Source of the DNA: Desulfobacteraceae bacterium | Lineage (GTDB): Bacteria; Desulfobacterota; DSM-4660; Desulfatiglandales; Desulfatiglandaceae | Direction of reading: 5' to 3' | Assembly: GCA_030642205.1 (NCBI GenBank) | Contig: DAOWOF010000123.1 | Location: 1 to 7,045 of the forward strand | DNA length: 7,045 bases | Part shown: positions 5,984 through 7,045 of the stretch, piece after piece | Layout: each line of letters starts with the position of its first letter | How positions within the stretch are numbered: the stretch's first letter is position 1 | The notes under the pieces: generated by a model | The model's input: only the letters and a program-made list of their open reading frames with translations | The model's database searches: none | Told to the model about the DNA's origin: nothing | Position numbers and translations under genes: made by a program

Positions 5984-6802
5984 CTGGCAAACAATAAACG
6001 TCACCAACATCAAATATTAGGTCTGGCTCGGCTTCTGGACTATATCCTGGGGTATAGACCGGATGAATTTGGTCTGCTTCCTGATGCTCAAGGATATATT
6101 GCCTGCAAGGAACTCCTAAAAGCCATTCATGAAGAACCAGACTTTCGTTATGTAAGCCAAGCCCATATTAATGAAGTCCTGCTTGGCAAGGGCAGGAACC
6201 GATTCCATTTGGAAGCTAAACAGATCAAGGCTGTTGAAAGGCATTGGCATCTGGATTTTGATGCCCCCGTTCCAATGCCTCCAAAGATTCTTTTTACTCC
6301 CATCAGGCGGAAAGTCCACCCAATAGCCATGGAAAAAGGCCTTAACGCCCCACAACCCAAAAAATTTCTGGTACTCTCAGCCAATAAAGAAATGGCTCTT
6401 CGTATAGGCAAAAGGCGGGACCAAAAGCCGGTATTATTAGAGATTAAGGCTGCAGACTCAGTAGATAAAGGGATTAAGATCTTTCGCTTTGGAGATCTCT
6501 ATTTAACCTCCCATATTCCTGCCAGATTCATCTCTGGCCCTTTTGTTGCAAAGGAAATCCTAAAAACACGGAGTGATCTTGAAGCAAAAAAAACCATAGT
6601 TGAGCATAAACCCCACGATCTTGCACCTGGGTCATTCCTTCTGGATAACAGCAGTAACCATGACCTTTACCAGAAGGCTAAGGGAAAAAAGCGTAAAGGA
6701 TGGAAGGAAGCATCCAGAAAGATCCGGAATATAAAAAGAGCTAAACACCCCCACAAATATTCCTATAGGGTTCGATGGCCTGCCCATTTGCAAGATGGCT
6801 GA
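5984..6802 (+). CDS. Divergent KptA/Tpt1-like RNA 2'-phosphotransferase family protein, start uncertain
   Basis: KptA/Tpt1 enzymes use NAD+ to remove an internal 2'-phosphate from RNA, releasing ADP-ribose 1''-2'' cyclic phosphate. The frame is open from 5942 to the TGA at 6800, and family-like sequence begins near 6017. Counting from CTG 5984 (272 residues), LARLLDYILGYRPDEFGLLP (14-33) matches the KptA N-lobe opening (L-R-H-x-P-x-x-x-G-L), followed by DAQGYI (34-39). Then come PPKILF (99-104), FLVLSANKEMALRIGKR (128-144, compare VHLS...A...VG.R), PVLLEIKA and LYLTSHIPARF (172-182, compare VWLT..VP). Usual active-site residues differ: Gly23-Tyr24 replace the Arg-His pair, and FTPI (104-107) replaces Y-H-G-T. 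A strongly basic tail covers about 231-262. There is no ATG, GTG or TTG between 5942 and the TTG at 6209. CTG 5984 is my choice; TTG 6209 (with AGGAA about 10 bases upstream) would give 197 residues and lose the N-lobe. Whether it keeps phosphotransferase activity is doubtful. Confidence 0.68.
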   Translation: MANNKRHQHQILGLARLLDYILGYRPDEFGLLPDAQGYIACKELLKAIHEEPDFRYVSQAHINEVLLGKGRNRFHLEAKQIKAVERHWHLDFDAPVPMPPKILFTPIRRKVHPIAMEKGLNAPQPKKFLVLSANKEMALRIGKRRDQKPVLLEIKAADSVDKGIKIFRFGDLYLTSHIPARFISGPFVAKEILKTRSDLEAKKTIVEHKPHDLAPGSFLLDNSSNHDLYQKAKGKKRKGWKEASRKIRNIKRAKHPHKYSYRVRWPAHLQDG

Positions 6803-6870
6803 CAGGTAAAATTAAAGGCAGGTTATTAGCAACATCATAACCGTAATTAGCTATACTAGCTTAATCTAAG

Positions 6871-6907
6871 GATACCCTTACAAAAAATGCTACGGTATCT
6901 CGTTTTT
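6871..6907 (+). terminator. Weak rho-independent terminator-like hairpin for the purA operon
   Basis: GATACC (6871-6876) pairs with GGTATC (6894-6899) across a 17-base loop, followed by TCG and a run of five T. The stem is only 6 bp and the loop is long, so this is a marginal terminator, but it is the only candidate after the operon. Confidence 0.25.
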
Positions 6908-6940
6908 ACATGTCGCAACACGAGAAAACGCTTGACATGT
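6908..6940. repeat. Inverted repeat ACATGTC / GACATGT overlapping a promoter
   Basis: ACATGTC at 6908-6914 and GACATGT at 6934-6940 are perfect reverse complements separated by 19 bases, and the right arm covers most of the TTGACA -35 box at 6932-6937. Each arm contains ACATGT, itself a palindrome. This placement would suit an operator, though no regulator can be named. Confidence 0.45.
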
Positions 6941-6959
6941 CCTTATGGTTATGAATAAT
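6932..6959 (+). promoter_or_regulatory. Sigma-70 type promoter reading out of the window
   Basis: TTGACA (6932-6937) is a perfect -35. AATAAT (6954-6959) is a 5-of-6 match to the -10 at a 16-base spacing. A start near 6966 would put the hairpin tract at 6989-7035 in the transcript. The gene it serves is not in the window. Confidence 0.5.
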
Positions 6960-6988
6960 AGTATTCATTGTTTTATAAAAAAAATACT

Positions 6989-7035
6989 TGGTGGACAGGC
7001 AAGAAATCCATCAAGGGGCCTAGGCAGCCCTAACC
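6989..7035 (+). other. Hairpin-forming 5' leader or start of an unidentified small RNA
   Basis: TTGGTGGA (about 6989-6996) can pair with TCCATCAA (about 7007-7014) with one G-U pair across an 11-base loop. GGGC (about 7016-7019) can then pair with GCCC (about 7027-7030), and the palindrome GCCTAGGC lies within that second hairpin. It follows a good promoter. I compared it by eye with tmRNA, 4.5S, RNase P, fluoride, ZTP and glycine motifs and recognised none. Confidence 0.3.
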
Positions 7036-7045
7036 CGCCGAATAA

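Larger units (their letters stand above)
6803..7045. other. Non-coding region after the KptA-like gene
   Basis: These 243 bases show no supported coding sequence. They hold interleaved inverted repeats (6835-6954), a weak terminator-like hairpin (6871-6907), a good outward-facing promoter (6932-6959) and a hairpin-forming tract (6989-7035). The next gene or RNA lies beyond the window. Confidence 0.6.

Noticed and set aside
6116..6411. Two overlapping minus-strand open frames opposite the KptA-like gene
   Set aside because: Neither resembles a known protein, and the plus strand carries recognisable family motifs over the same bases.
6849..6861. AGCTA-TAC-TAGCT hairpin considered as a terminator
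   Set aside because: The stem is 5 AT-rich base pairs with a 3-base loop and no T-run follows.
1..7045. CRISPR array, tRNA, rRNA, insertion sequence or transposase
   Set aside because: Reading both strands showed no regularly spaced direct repeats, no tRNA cloverleaf with a T-loop GTTCGAATC-like motif, no rRNA stretches and no transposase motifs.

Overview
The window reads as ordinary chromosomal DNA from a moderately AT-rich Gram-negative anaerobe. I favour a Desulfobacterota (deltaproteobacterial) lineage. That placement is inference: it rests on the protein style, on a divergent KptA-like gene of a type I associate with that group, and on a short 'TCGTAAAAAG / CTTTTTACGA' bounded intergenic element that I recall from such genomes. 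No database search was possible.

Layout. Positions 1-809 (minus strand) hold most of a type-2 orotidine 5'-phosphate decarboxylase gene (pyrF), whose 3' end lies outside the window. Positions 810-1195 are a divergent intergenic region. It carries a 129-bp inverted-repeat-bounded, hairpin-rich element (871-999), a TTGACA/TGTCAA palindrome (1015-1047) and the purA ribosome binding site. A tightly packed plus-strand operon follows: purA (1196-2494), mnmG (2494-4398, TAATG overlap) and a bifunctional NAD(P)HX repair gene nnr (4395-5972, ATGA overlap). A KptA/Tpt1-like gene comes next (about 5984-6802); it has no obvious standard start codon at the position where homology begins. Positions 6803-7045 are non-coding. 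They contain interleaved inverted repeats, a good sigma-70 type promoter pointing out of the window, and the start of a structured leader or small RNA.

How the genes fit together. pyrF and purA face away from each other and serve pyrimidine (UMP) and purine (AMP) synthesis. mnmG modifies the tRNA wobble uridine using FAD and a reduced nicotinamide cofactor. nnr repairs hydrated NADH/NADPH. The KptA family consumes NAD+ to remove a 2'-phosphate from RNA. The operon therefore has a loose nucleotide, NAD(H) and tRNA theme. The most unusual item is the KptA-like protein: its fold-level landmarks are readable, but several residues known to be essential in Tpt1/KptA enzymes are replaced, it carries a very basic C-terminal tail, and its start is unresolved.
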